A stretch of DNA of 23,611 nucleotides, taken from IMG/VR virus record IMGVR_UViG_3300032334_000033, positions 1 through 23,611 of that record. One strand, given 5' to 3'. Shown one piece after another: positions 1 to 9,247 of this stretch. Both the position numbers and the translations under genes were made by a program. Position 1 is the stretch's first letter. Every line of letters begins with the position of its first letter. Below the pieces are notes generated by a model. It was not told where the DNA came from. It saw only the letters and a list, made by a program, of their open reading frames with translations, and made no database searches. The DNA is from a virus.

Positions 1-21
1 ACAATGAATGGGAGATGGACT

Positions 22-495
22 ATGTCCAATTTCGAGTATGAGGACGACGAAGACGACATTACTACCAATAGTAATGACGGCAATGATCTCGTCAAACAAT
101 TGCGTAAAGCAAATAAGCAAAAGGAAAAAGAACTCGCAGAGCTAAAGGCTCAATTTGAGGGAGTTTCCAAAGCGCAGCGTGAACGAAACATTAAAGACGT
201 TCTCGAATCTCGCGGGGTAAACAGCAAAATTGCAAAGTTTATCCCATCGGACTTAGACCCAACTGAGGAGTCTTTGTCTAAGTGGCTTGACGATAACGGA
301 GACGTTTTCGGATATCAAACCACTGAATCCAACCAGCCAGTGGTTGACCCAAAGCAAGCAGCAGACTATAACCGTATGAATAATGCTACTGGTCAGGCTC
401 AAACGCCTGATTCGTCAGATGACCTTCTACGTAAACTTATGTCTGCAAACTCGAAAGAGGAGCTTGACGAAGTCATTCGTTTGTCTGGACTCTAA
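22..495 (+). CDS. Putative capsid scaffolding protein
   Basis: A 157-residue protein directly upstream of the major capsid gene, the usual place for the scaffold that shapes the prohead and then leaves it. The N-terminus is very acidic (runs of Glu and Asp in the first 15 residues), followed by a charged Lys/Glu-rich helix at about residues 30-60 that looks like a coiled coil, and a Gln/Asn/Ser-rich linker before a short C-terminal helix. This composition is typical of phage scaffolds, which diverge too far for a family motif. The frame opens at position 4, but I chose ATG 22 because GGGAGATGG lies just upstream at ribosome-binding distance. The call rests on position and composition, not on a recognised domain. 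Confidence 0.65.
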   Translation: MSNFEYEDDEDDITTNSNDGNDLVKQLRKANKQKEKELAELKAQFEGVSKAQRERNIKDVLESRGVNSKIAKFIPSDLDPTEESLSKWLDDNGDVFGYQTTESNQPVVDPKQAADYNRMNNATGQAQTPDSSDDLLRKLMSANSKEELDEVIRLSGL

Positions 496-522
496 ACCAA
501 CTAACCGAAAGGCACATCCTAA

Positions 523-1461
523 ATGGCAATTCCATCAGGTACGCTGACCGGCACCTCCGCAATTAGCAACTTAGTACAGACAGCGTACGATCAGTACGTT
601 CGTATGGCACTACGTAGCATCCCAGTGATGCGTGCTCTTGCAGACGTTAAGCCAGTACAGCAAGCAATGCCAGGTTCATCAGTTGTATTCTCTATCTATT
701 CTGACCTCGCACAAGCGACAACGACTTTGACAGAAGCATCAGATGTATCTTCTATTGCACTAGGTAATCCAAACCAGATTACAGTAACACTACAAGAATA
801 CGGCTCAGCCGTAACAACAACAAAGAAGTTGAACCTAACTTCATTCAACGATGTTGATTCAGCTCTTGCTGACATCATCGCATACAACGCTGCAGACTCT
901 ATTGATGCTGTAGTTGCTTCAGTTCTTACTTCAGGTACTAACATTATCTACGGTGGAAACACAGCAACTTCATACAACACAATCACATCAGCAGCAACAA
1001 TGGCAGTTTCTGATATCCGTCAGGCTGTTACAGAGCTTCGCACAAACAAGGCATTGCCTCGTATTGGCGAGCTATACGCTGCATACCTACACCCACGTCA
1101 GACAGCCGATCTTCGCGCTGAAACTGGTACTGGTGGATTCCAGGCATTGACACAGTACACAGACCGCACACCATTCGTGGCTGGTGCAGTTGGTGTAATT
1201 GAAGGTGCGTTCGTTGTTGAGACACCTCGTGTGCCTTACGCAGCTAACACACAGTCACCTGCAGTTAACGTCTACAAGGCAGTTGTAGCAGGTCGCGAAG
1301 CACTAGCAGAAGCACAAGGACAGGACATCTCAACAGTTGTCGGTCCTCAGATCGATGCTTTGCGTCGTTACCACACAATCGGTTGGTACTACTTCGGTGG
1401 CTTCAACCTATTGCGTACATCTGCTCTATACCAGATCGCAACATCTGCATCTAACGGATAA
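523..1461 (+). CDS. Major capsid protein, N4-gp56 family
   Basis: A 312-residue shell protein. The N-terminal part carries the pattern I associate with the N4-gp56 family of HK97-fold capsid proteins: an AYDQYVRMALRSIPVMRAL stretch near residues 22-40, then PVQQAMPGSSVVF, a Thr-rich strand (TTTLTEASDV), and the TVTLQEYGSAVTTTKKL segment, followed by an ADIIAYNAADSID helix. The length is normal for the family. It starts at ATG 523 after GAAAGG, 27 nt behind the scaffold gene. Codon choice is tidy, with many Ala/Thr/Val codons ending in A or T, as expected for a highly expressed virion gene. A stable hairpin follows the stop codon. Confidence 0.9.
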   Translation: MAIPSGTLTGTSAISNLVQTAYDQYVRMALRSIPVMRALADVKPVQQAMPGSSVVFSIYSDLAQATTTLTEASDVSSIALGNPNQITVTLQEYGSAVTTTKKLNLTSFNDVDSALADIIAYNAADSIDAVVASVLTSGTNIIYGGNTATSYNTITSAATMAVSDIRQAVTELRTNKALPRIGELYAAYLHPRQTADLRAETGTGGFQALTQYTDRTPFVAGAVGVIEGAFVVETPRVPYAANTQSPAVNVYKAVVAGREALAEAQGQDISTVVGPQIDALRRYHTIGWYYFGGFNLLRTSALYQIATSASNG

Positions 1462-1480
1462 TCATTTAGTTGATTAACGC

Positions 1481-1506
1481 GGTGGCAGGGGGCAACCCCT
1501 GTCACT
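1481..1506 (+). promoter_or_regulatory. Strong intercistronic hairpin behind the capsid gene
   Basis: GTGGCAGGGG (1482-1491) pairs with CCCCTGTCAC (1496-1505) across a GCAA loop, a GNRA tetraloop. There is one G-U pair, and a further wobble extends the stem to 1481/1506. No T-run follows, so it is not a standard intrinsic terminator. It may protect the 3' end of the capsid transcript or partly attenuate read-through, which would help explain higher expression of the capsid than of the next genes. The structure is seen; the role is inferred. Confidence 0.5.
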
Positions 1507-1530
1507 GAGTCAGTTCACTAAGGAGAACTA

Positions 1531-1857
1531 ATGGCATATCAAGCAACAACACCTTGGGAGTACCAGACCTGGGGCGCAGGCTTACCCTGGCCTGATAAGT
1601 ACTCACGCATTGCAGCACGTCAGATTGTTGGTGGTACTTACACTGGTGAGATCAACCCATACATTACTGATATTGCCCGTGGTGTAACTTTTATCGTTAA
1701 TGGATCTACAGTTACAACAACTATGTATCCATACCAGAACGATCTAGCCGATGCAGACTGGTATGTTCTTGGTGGTCATCAGCAAGTAATTACAGATGAG
1801 CAAGCAGCAGTTCTTATTGCTGCAGGCTACGGAGATTATGTGGAGCCAATCGTATGA
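1531..1857 (+). CDS. Hypothetical virion-module protein
   Basis: A 108-residue protein I do not recognise. It begins after a good ribosome-binding site (AAGGAGAAC, spacing about 5 nt). It is rich in Tyr, Trp, Gly and Thr (WEYQTWGAGLPWPDKY near the start) with alternating hydrophobic residues that suggest beta structure, then an acidic C-terminal helix (DEQAAVLIAAGY). No signal peptide, membrane segment or Cys motif is present. It lies between the capsid gene and a small Cys protein with which it overlaps by 4 nt (ATGA). The position would fit a head decoration or head completion protein, but nothing in the sequence proves this. Confidence 0.6.
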   Translation: MAYQATTPWEYQTWGAGLPWPDKYSRIAARQIVGGTYTGEINPYITDIARGVTFIVNGSTVTTTMYPYQNDLADADWYVLGGHQQVITDEQAAVLIAAGYGDYVEPIV

Positions 1858-2114
1858 GTTTACATAGACGCACAAAGCACCCAGAGTATGTAGAAGGTTG
1901 CTTTGGATGCAAGGTGGGAGATCTACAGTTATCTGTAGGTGAAGCCCGCCACGATGGTGTACCAACAGCTAAGCAGCACGACAAAGAATTAGGTTCCTAT
2001 TACAGCGCAATACGCCAAGGAATCGAACCAATCTCTACTAAGCAAAAAGATATTGATGCTGCAGTGAGATTGAGCAACGACACAGGCGCTGCCTTCAACG
2101 GCAACGCACTATAA
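1854..2114 (+). CDS. Small protein with His/Cys cluster
   Basis: An 86-residue protein coupled to the previous gene by an ATGA overlap. The N-terminus carries H4, H9 and a C16-x2-C19 pair (EGCFGCKVGDLQL), a possible metal-binding knuckle; the rest is hydrophilic with a helical middle (YYSAIRQGIEP). I associate a short CFGCK-type protein next to the capsid gene with actinobacterial phages, but its function is not known to me. The very short gap to the next gene, with an AAGGAG site in it, keeps it within the capsid operon. Confidence 0.6.
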   Translation: MSLHRRTKHPEYVEGCFGCKVGDLQLSVGEARHDGVPTAKQHDKELGSYYSAIRQGIEPISTKQKDIDAAVRLSNDTGAAFNGNAL

Positions 2115-2129
2115 CCAAGGAGAAAAAAG

Positions 2130-2291
2130 ATGGCAGATAAAGGCGACAAGTCACAGTCAACTGACTTCGTTCCATTCGACAGAGTAAACAAGGGTGGCAT
2201 CACTCCTTCAATGCCTGCAGGTGGACAGTCACAGACTACTAAGGGAAGTATGGCTCACTTTGCTCACGGAAAGAAATCGGTGACTAAGTAA
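2130..2291 (+). CDS. Small hypothetical protein (53 aa)
   Basis: A 53-residue open frame starting at ATG 2130 behind an excellent AAGGAGAAAAAAG site. It is hydrophilic and rich in Ser, Thr, Gly and Lys, with a FVPFDRVNKGG segment and a Lys-rich C-terminus. No domain is recognised. The strong ribosome-binding site, the tight packing and the 1-nt overlap with the following start (TAATG) support it as a real gene. Confidence 0.6.
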   Translation: MADKGDKSQSTDFVPFDRVNKGGITPSMPAGGQSQTTKGSMAHFAHGKKSVTK

Positions 2292-2404
2292 TGTGTGCTA
2301 ATTGCGGTTGCGGATATGCAACATATGATGACCTTGAGACGGGTGCTCCTAAGAACGAAATGGGATACATCAATGAACTCACAGAAAAGTCGGAGATGGA
2401 ATAA
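2291..2404 (+). CDS. Small CxxCxC protein (37 aa)
   Basis: A 37-residue frame joined by TAATG overlaps to the genes on both sides. It starts MCANCGCGYATYDD, giving a C2-x2-C5-x-C7 cluster that could bind a metal, and continues with an acidic, polar tail. Similar Cys-rich micro-proteins are a recurring feature of actinobacterial phage capsid operons. The function is unknown. Confidence comes from the exact stop/start coupling on both sides. Confidence 0.55.
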   Translation: MCANCGCGYATYDDLETGAPKNEMGYINELTEKSEME

Positions 2405-2589
2405 TGGCAGAGAAGAAAGCACACCCAGGATTCAAGAAGGCAGCAGCAATGATCGCAAAGAAGCAGGGCGTATCTAAGGATCGCGCTGGTGCAATCCTTG
2501 CAGCAGGTGCACGTAAGGCTTCTGCTAAGGCAGTCAAGGCTAACCCTAACCTCAAGAAGGTTAGCGGTATGAAGAAGAAGATGGGCTAA
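2404..2589 (+). CDS. Lysine/alanine-rich small basic protein
   Basis: A 61-residue, strongly basic protein (MAEKKAHPGFKK...). Residues 10-45 form a likely amphipathic helix rich in Ala and Lys, with a GVSKDRAGAILAAGARKAS core, and the C-terminus ends in a Lys cluster. This resembles small basic proteins found in many phage structural operons, whose role is unknown; DNA binding or packing within the head is a reasonable guess from charge alone. It overlaps the upstream stop by 1 nt and abuts the next gene without a gap (stop, then ATG). Confidence 0.65.
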   Translation: MAEKKAHPGFKKAAAMIAKKQGVSKDRAGAILAAGARKASAKAVKANPNLKKVSGMKKKMG

Positions 2590-2853
2590 ATGCCTAAGTC
2601 TCCAGCGTGGCAACGCAAAGAAGGACAAAACCCTAATGGTGGATTAAACGCCAAGGGACGCGCTAGTGCTAAGGCACAAGGTAGCAACCTCAAGCCACCA
2701 GTGAAAAAGGCAGAGGCTGCTAAGTCTCCAAAGGCAGCAGCACGTAGGAAGTCATACTGTGCTAGATCAGCAGGTCAAGCAAAGATGTTTCCAAAGGCTG
2801 CTAAAGATCCAAACAGCAGATTGAATAAAGCAAGAAGGGCTTGGGATTGCTAA
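2590..2853 (+). CDS. Basic phage protein of the DUF6321 type
   Basis: An 87-residue basic protein beginning at the base after the preceding stop. The order SPAWQRKEGQNPNGGLNAKGRAS, then SPKAAARRKSYCARSAGQ, and a C-terminal KARRAWDC matches my memory of the DUF6321 family, found in several groups of phages and of unknown function. The family tends to lie in structural regions. Cys at about residue 57 and the terminal Cys are conserved-looking. The gene shares its last base with the next start (TAATG). The family name is from memory and could be confirmed by a profile search. Confidence 0.65.
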   Translation: MPKSPAWQRKEGQNPNGGLNAKGRASAKAQGSNLKPPVKKAEAAKSPKAAARRKSYCARSAGQAKMFPKAAKDPNSRLNKARRAWDC

Positions 2854-3014
2854 TGGCAAAGAAGGAATTCTGGGATAAACCAAATCCTAATAAGAAGTCA
2901 AAGGCTTTAACTCCAGCACAAAAAGCATCAGCAAAAGCAAAGGCAAAAGCTGCAGGTCGACCATATCCAAATCTGGTAGATAACGCAGCAGCCAAAAAAT
3001 CAAAGAAGAAGTGA
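2853..3014 (+). CDS. Small lysine-rich protein (53 aa)
   Basis: A 53-residue frame starting in a TAATG overlap. It is dominated by Lys, Ala and Pro, with an acidic/aromatic N-terminal patch (EFWDKPNPNKK) and an AQKASAKAKAKAAGR helix. The composition is like that of the two genes before it, so these form a run of three basic proteins. No family was recognised. Confidence 0.55.
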   Translation: MAKKEFWDKPNPNKKSKALTPAQKASAKAKAKAAGRPYPNLVDNAAAKKSKKK

Positions 3015-3022
3015 GGTAGTAG

Positions 3023-3309
3023 GTGTCCTACGGTACAGCAGGTTCAACACTTAACGACGAGTTAAATCGTCTAGCAAACGGGGGCACCTACCCTGCTATC
3101 TCTGCCTACAAGGATCAAGCAGGTGCAGCTCAGGCTTGGGCTACAGCTAAGTCAGTATCTTTGAATGGTGTCACAGATCTAGTAGGCGTTATTAACTATG
3201 TTGGTGGTATTACTAACCGCACACAGATGTTAGATATCGCTGGTATCTGCAATAGAATTGCTGGCACTACAGGGTTAGAACCTGCAGCAGCACTTCGTGA
3301 GGTAGCCAA

Positions 3310-3313
<4 letters not shown>
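3023..3313 (+). CDS. Hypothetical protein, GTG start
   Basis: A 96-residue protein opened by GTG at 3023, behind a GAGG motif. It is mostly helical and rich in Ala, Asn and Gly: TLNDELNRLANGGTYPAIS, then KDQAGAAQAWATAKS and a C-terminal AGICNRIAGTTGLEPAAALREV. I associate this arrangement with actinobacterial phage structural modules, but have no function to offer. Its stop overlaps the TTG start of the next gene (TTGA), a pattern of translational coupling. Confidence 0.6.
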
Positions 3314-4937
<1,624 letters not shown>

Positions 4938-4946
4938 ACTTCTCGT

Positions 4947-5525
4947 ATGAGAGTCAACGAGTATTTTGATAAGGTTGTGGTGATAAACCTTGACCGCAGG
5001 AAAGACAGACTTGAAAAGGTCAACGCTCAGCTAGAAGAACTGGGAATCCAGTACGAACGCTTTAGCGCAGTAGATGCTAAAGCATTGGGCATAGATCCAA
5101 TACAAGCGTGTAAGCAAAGCCACTTACAGGTACTAGAAGAGTCAGTAGGTAAGACGCTCATCCTAGAAGATGACGCTTACTTTATGGAAGGCTTTAATGA
5201 GCGCTTTACTGAGTTCATTGAACTACTACCTGCAGACTGGCACATCTTTTATCTAGGCGCAGTACTGCTTAACAGTGAGCGTTGCAACGACATAATGGTC
5301 AGAGCAATGGATACATCATCACTGCACGCTTACTGTGTAAATCCTGAGTTCAAAGAGATTGCACTAGAACAGGGTAGAGATTACCCAGAGCACATAGATG
5401 TTGCTTATAGATTGTTACATCGCCAGTACAGATCATATGCTGCTAAGCCACCAATGGTTAAGCAGTATCCAAGTTACTCAGATCTGATGCTAGAAGATGT
5501 TGATTATATGAGTTGGTACAAATGA
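4947..5525 (+). CDS. Glycosyltransferase, GT25 family type
   Basis: A 192-residue protein with the marks of family 25 glycosyltransferases (LPS galactosyltransferases and collagen galactosyltransferases). Residues 10-25 read VVVINLDRRKDRLEKV, the typical first strand and loop; CKQSH at 55-59 is the family's acceptor/donor helix start; LILEDDA at 71-77 is the acidic metal/nucleotide-sugar site; FYLGA follows at 101-105. It would transfer a sugar from a nucleotide donor in the cytoplasm. The acceptor is not shown by sequence. No clear ribosome-binding site precedes ATG 4947, only 9 nt after the fibre stop. It overlaps the next glycosyltransferase by ATGA. Confidence 0.85.
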   Translation: MRVNEYFDKVVVINLDRRKDRLEKVNAQLEELGIQYERFSAVDAKALGIDPIQACKQSHLQVLEESVGKTLILEDDAYFMEGFNERFTEFIELLPADWHIFYLGAVLLNSERCNDIMVRAMDTSSLHAYCVNPEFKEIALEQGRDYPEHIDVAYRLLHRQYRSYAAKPPMVKQYPSYSDLMLEDVDYMSWYK

Positions 5526-6604
5526 AGATAGCCGTATACACAATTGCACTAAACGAGGAGAAGCACGTTGAACGATGGTATGAGTCTTGTAAAGACGCAG
5601 ACTATCTCCTCATTGCAGACACAGGATCAACAGACCGAACAGTTGAGATTGCACGAAGTCTTGGCATTGAAGTTTACAAGATCTTTGTTTCGCCATTTAG
5701 ATTCGACGATGCTAGGAATGCGTCGCTAGCATTACTACCAGCTGATGTTGACTACTGCATCGCTTTGGATATGGATGAAGAGTTAACACCTGGTTGGCGT
5801 GAAGCATTAGAAAAGATTGACCCTAGTATCGATAGACCGTACTACCGTCGTATCGAAGCGTTCAATGAAGATGGAACTGCAAACCTAGAGTTTAATGGGT
5901 TTAAGATCCACAGACGAACAGATGTACGGTGGAAGTATCCTATCCACGAAGTACCACACTGGGACTCAGAACGTGAAGAGATCAAGGGCGAAGTACCAGG
6001 ACTTGAGATCCATCACCGTCAAGATAAAGCTAAGTCCAGAGCACAGTACTTAGAGATGCTAGAGATGGCAGTCAAAGAAAACCCAGATGCTCGCAACTCT
6101 TATTACTTAGGTAGAGAATACTTTTACTACAAAAGATTTGATGAAGCAGCCAAGATGCTTAAAGCATACTTGACTATCTCAGTCTTCCCAGAGGAACGCA
6201 GTGCAGCGTGTAGAACACTGTCATTCTGTGAACCTCATATGGCAGAAGAGTGGTTGATTAAAGGTACAGAAGAGCACGCTAACCGTGAATCTGTACTAGG
6301 ACTTGCTCACCATTATTACAAGACCCAGCAATGGGAAGAGTGTTTGCTTGTTGCTAAGAAGGCACTGGAGTTTACTGAAAGACCTATGGGTTTCTTATCA
6401 GAAAACTGGGCGTGGACTCATATGGCTCACGACCTAATAGCAGTATCAAGTTGGCAGCTGGGAGATTTCCCAACTGCACTTGAGCACGGAGTCAAAGCGT
6501 TAGAGATATCGCCTGATGATGAAAGATTACAAACCAACGTAACGTTCTATAGGAGCAAGATAGATGCCAAATCTGGGACAACTAGTAAGCGAAGTCCAAA
6601 GTAA
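5522..6604 (+). CDS. Glycosyltransferase family 2 protein with TPR-like C-terminus
   Basis: A 360-residue protein. The N-terminal GT-A domain shows NEEKHVERW (11-19), IADTGSTDRTVEIA (31-44) and LDMDEEL (82-88), with the D83-x-D85 pair expected to bind the divalent metal and sugar nucleotide. From about residue 180 it becomes helical with repeats of the TPR style (YYLGREYFYYKRFDEAAKML, SSWQLGDFPTALEHGVKAL), a combination seen in GT2 proteins that modify proteins. The frame extends to TTG 5513, but ATG 5522 overlaps the GT25 stop exactly (ATGA). The C-terminal 13 codons overlap the next gene by 41 nt. Together with GT25 it probably decorates a virion protein or the host surface. Confidence 0.85.
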   Translation: MKIAVYTIALNEEKHVERWYESCKDADYLLIADTGSTDRTVEIARSLGIEVYKIFVSPFRFDDARNASLALLPADVDYCIALDMDEELTPGWREALEKIDPSIDRPYYRRIEAFNEDGTANLEFNGFKIHRRTDVRWKYPIHEVPHWDSEREEIKGEVPGLEIHHRQDKAKSRAQYLEMLEMAVKENPDARNSYYLGREYFYYKRFDEAAKMLKAYLTISVFPEERSAACRTLSFCEPHMAEEWLIKGTEEHANRESVLGLAHHYYKTQQWEECLLVAKKALEFTERPMGFLSENWAWTHMAHDLIAVSSWQLGDFPTALEHGVKALEISPDDERLQTNVTFYRSKIDAKSGTTSKRSPK

Positions 6605-7466
6605 CCTGCAGGGTTACACACTTCGTCAAGACCGCATTACTTGGCTTGCCACAACAGGCGGCATCTCAGCTACTGCGCTGACCATCAAGATTGGTTCATC
6701 AGATAACCTTGCTAAAGGTATTGTCCAGATCGATAATGAACTTATCTGGGTTAACTCATTTGATAAGCAGAACCTTACACTTAATGTTGCTCCTGGCTTT
6801 GGTCGTGGCTATATGGGTACTACTCCTAGCCCACACGCTGAAAACGCACAAGTAATTTTAACTCCGACATTCCCAGTAACAATGATCCAGCAGGCTCTTA
6901 ACGATACGATCAACTCACTGTATCCAAAGTTGTTCGGTGTAGCGCACACTACATTCCAGTACAACGCAGCACAGATTGCATACCCACTACCAGATGATGC
7001 TAGAGATGTACTGTTTATCTCTTGGCAAACACCTGGGCCATCACGTGAATGGCTACCAACTAATCGTTGGCGTATGGACCGTATGGCAAACGTTGCATCT
7101 TTCAACACTACAAAGACGGTGAATATCTATGACAAGATTGTCCCTGGTCGTACGGTCCAAGTCTATTATTCCATTATCCCAAATAACCTCACTAACCTCA
7201 ATGATGACTTTGCTACTGTTACAGGCTTGCCGGAGTCATCAAGAGATGTCGTTACTCTTGGAGCTGCATACAGGCTCCTGTCTTACATTGATACAGGTCG
7301 GATCAACCTATCCTCAGCCGAAGCAGATCTAGCAGATACTAAGTTACCTTCTACTGCTGGTGCATCTGCATCTAAATATATCTTTGCTCTTTATCAGCAA
7401 CGTCTGCAAGAAGAGTCAGTTAAGTTACAAGATCGCTTCCCAATTCGCGTTCACTACACCAAGTAA
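6564..7466 (+). CDS. Putative head-tail adaptor / neck protein
   Basis: A 300-residue protein starting MPNLGQLVSEVQSNLQGYT. The first part is beta-rich with an IVQIDNELIWVNSFD strand pair and a GRGYMGTTPSPHAENAQV loop, the barrel-type module of phage connector and fibre proteins. Then come MIQQALNDTINSLYPKLFGV and a C-terminal helical part ending in ALYQQRLQEESVKLQDRFP, like the adaptor helices of head completion proteins. I infer a neck or tail-adaptor role with moderate confidence; a general virion structural protein is the safe call. It begins 41 nt before the end of the glycosyltransferase gene, without a strong ribosome-binding site, so translation is probably coupled. Confidence 0.6.
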   Translation: MPNLGQLVSEVQSNLQGYTLRQDRITWLATTGGISATALTIKIGSSDNLAKGIVQIDNELIWVNSFDKQNLTLNVAPGFGRGYMGTTPSPHAENAQVILTPTFPVTMIQQALNDTINSLYPKLFGVAHTTFQYNAAQIAYPLPDDARDVLFISWQTPGPSREWLPTNRWRMDRMANVASFNTTKTVNIYDKIVPGRTVQVYYSIIPNNLTNLNDDFATVTGLPESSRDVVTLGAAYRLLSYIDTGRINLSSAEADLADTKLPSTAGASASKYIFALYQQRLQEESVKLQDRFPIRVHYTK

Positions 7467-7475
7467 GGAAAGACA

Positions 7476-8000
7476 ATGACACGCCTGTACTCCTCGATCT
7501 CAGTAGAGACAATCCTCTCTGCTGCTATTAACAGCTCGCAGACATCCTTTGCTGTATCAACTGGTACTGGAGCAGCACTCCTAGGTGGAGTGACCCTTGC
7601 TGCCGGTAACGTCGATCAGTTCACTGTTGCTATTGACCCAGATACTGCCAATGAAGAAATCGTATTCATCACCGGTAACTCAGGTGATACCTTTACAATT
7701 GTCCGTGGTCGTGCAGGATCTACTGCAATTACCCACGCATCAGGTGCCACAGTCAGACACGTACTGACCTCTGATGATTTAACTTATTTTAATACTACTT
7801 CACCTGCAACCCTATCTACTGCTAAAGGCGACATTGTCGCAGCTACTGCTGCAAACACTGTAACGCGAGTAGGTGTTGGAACAAACGGGCAGGTGCTCAC
7901 AGCAGACTCAACTGCAACCCCAGGAATTAGATGGACTACTCCCACTTCAACAAGTGGCAGCGGTTCATTGCCCGATGTATTTATGCTAATGGGCGCTTAA
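7476..8000 (+). CDS. Tail fibre-type virion protein
   Basis: A 174-residue protein behind a GGAAAG site. Residues 20-95 form a beta module with EEIVFITGNSGDTFTIVRG and AGSTAITHASGATV, a signature I know from many phage tail and fibre proteins. It continues with AKGDIVAATAANTVTRVGVG and NGQVLTADSTATPGIRW, a fibre repeat style. The last residues LPDVFMLMGA closely match the end of the collagen-like fibre, as if both share a C-terminal assembly tag. It lies between the adaptor gene and a small fibre gene. Probable part of the adhesion apparatus; the exact place is unknown. Confidence 0.7.
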   Translation: MTRLYSSISVETILSAAINSSQTSFAVSTGTGAALLGGVTLAAGNVDQFTVAIDPDTANEEIVFITGNSGDTFTIVRGRAGSTAITHASGATVRHVLTSDDLTYFNTTSPATLSTAKGDIVAATAANTVTRVGVGTNGQVLTADSTATPGIRWTTPTSTSGSGSLPDVFMLMGA

Positions 8001-8030
8001 CAAACCAACAACTAATAAGGAGAAACACAA

Positions 8031-8360
8031 ATGGCAACAACTTACAAAGTGTTGGGACAAGTAAACCCAGCAGCAACAACAGCAACAACTCTATACACAG
8101 TACCGTCTGCAACTAACACAGTAGTATCAACTATTGTTATCTGTAACCAAGCAGCATCTGCTGCTACGTTCCGTATTGCAGTACGTCCAGCTGGTGCAAC
8201 ACTGGCTGCGATCCACTATGTTGCATATGATGTAACAGTGGGTGCATCTGACTCAACTGCTTTAACCCTTGGTTTAACACTTGCTGCTACAGATGTAGTA
8301 ACTGTTTATGCTTCAACTGCAACAGTTTCATTCAACGCCTACGGTTCAGAAGTTGCGTAA
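8031..8360 (+). CDS. Small fibre-type beta-sandwich protein
   Basis: A 109-residue protein with a clear AAGGAG site. It starts TTYKVLGQVNPAATTATTLYTVPSATNTVVSTIVICNQ and continues RIAVRPAGATLAAIHYVAYDV and ALTLGLTLAATDVVTVYAST, a pattern I recognise from many environmental phage tail regions (cyanophages, actinophages). It is almost wholly beta-strand, without Cys pairs or helices, consistent with a single beta-sandwich domain that sits on a fibre or capsid. The specific function is unknown. The next gene starts 3 nt after its stop. Confidence 0.65.
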   Translation: MATTYKVLGQVNPAATTATTLYTVPSATNTVVSTIVICNQAASAATFRIAVRPAGATLAAIHYVAYDVTVGASDSTALTLGLTLAATDVVTVYASTATVSFNAYGSEVA

Positions 8361-8362
8361 TA

Positions 8363-9247
8363 ATGGCTGTATCGAGAGTAACACTTTCATCCATTAAACA
8401 AGGTTTTCCTAAGAGCAGGTCAATGCTTGCTGGTAATGCTTTTTACAACCCATTTTCTGCAACAGGTGGAACAACCTATACTTCAGGCGGATACAAATAC
8501 CATAAATTTAACTCAAGTGGTGATTTTGTTGTTGTTGGTGCTAAAGCAATGGAAATCATTATGGTTGCAGGCGGTGGTTCAGGCGGAAATTCTGGAGGCA
8601 ACATTCAAACAGGTGGTGGTGGTGCAGGTGGGTTTACTTATCAAACATTCACATCAAGTACACAAACTTACACAGTAACCATTGGCGGTGGTGGCGCTGG
8701 CGTTGGCAATACAAGAGGTAACCAAGGCACTGATACATCATTTACTACATTGACAACAGCAATTGGTGGCGGTGGAGGTGCTCAGGGAACGGGTGCTACA
8801 AACGGCGGCTCAGGCGGCGGTGGTGCAACAGATGGTGATAACACTTATGCCAGAGGTTTTGCAACTTCAGGTCAAGGTAATGATGGCGGTACTGCAAACG
8901 CTCCAAATGGTTCAGGCGGTGGTGGCGGTGGCGCTGGAGCGGCTGGCACAAATGGTGGAACAAATGGTGGCGCTGGTGGTGCGGGAACAAATACTTACTC
9001 AACTTGGGCATCTGCAACATCATCAGGTGCAAGTGGTTATTACGCTGGCGGCGGTGGTGGTGCAAACGGTGGTGGTGGTTCACCTGGTGCGGGCGGCGCA
9101 GGTGGTGGTTCTGCAGGATCAGCAGGCGTAGGTATCAATGCAACTGCTAACACAGGTGGCGGTTCAGGTGGTAACAGAGACAATTCAGCTGGTAGGACTT
9201 CAGGTAATGGCGGATCAGGAATTGTTATTGTGAGGTATTTAGTATGA
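8363..9247 (+). CDS. Glycine-rich tail adhesin
   Basis: A 294-residue protein. Residues 9-31 form an N-terminal segment (SIKQGFP... GNAFYNPF) that recurs in the protein at 9518. Residues 35-75 are a beta domain (YKYHKFNSSGDFVVVG, then MEIIMVAGGGSGG), and from about 70 to 285 long glycine stretches alternate with short polar patches, ending in SGIVIVRYLV. This is the glycine-rich adhesin architecture, in which polyglycine helices hold variable loops that touch the receptor, as known for T-even gp38-type adhesins. It likely sets host range. The DNA is dominated by GGTGGTGG/GGCGG strings. It overlaps the next gene by ATGA. Confidence 0.8.
   Translation: MAVSRVTLSSIKQGFPKSRSMLAGNAFYNPFSATGGTTYTSGGYKYHKFNSSGDFVVVGAKAMEIIMVAGGGSGGNSGGNIQTGGGGAGGFTYQTFTSSTQTYTVTIGGGGAGVGNTRGNQGTDTSFTTLTTAIGGGGGAQGTGATNGGSGGGGATDGDNTYARGFATSGQGNDGGTANAPNGSGGGGGGAGAAGTNGGTNGGAGGAGTNTYSTWASATSSGASGYYAGGGGGANGGGGSPGAGGAGGGSAGSAGVGINATANTGGGSGGNRDNSAGRTSGNGGSGIVIVRYLV

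Noticed and set aside
4-21. Upstream ATG at position 4 for the scaffold gene
   Set aside because: GGGAGATGG between the two ATGs is a good ribosome-binding site for ATG 22, and the added residues (NGRWT) look like translated leader.
1744-1965. Minus-strand frame opposite the genes behind the capsid
   Set aside because: No ribosome-binding site, Cys/His-rich shadow composition, and it is covered by two coherent plus-strand genes with coupled starts.
8570-9230. Microsatellite or insertion-type repeat in the GGTGGTGG tracts
   Set aside because: The repeats stay in frame and encode the glycine stretches of an adhesin; they are protein architecture and not an independent element.
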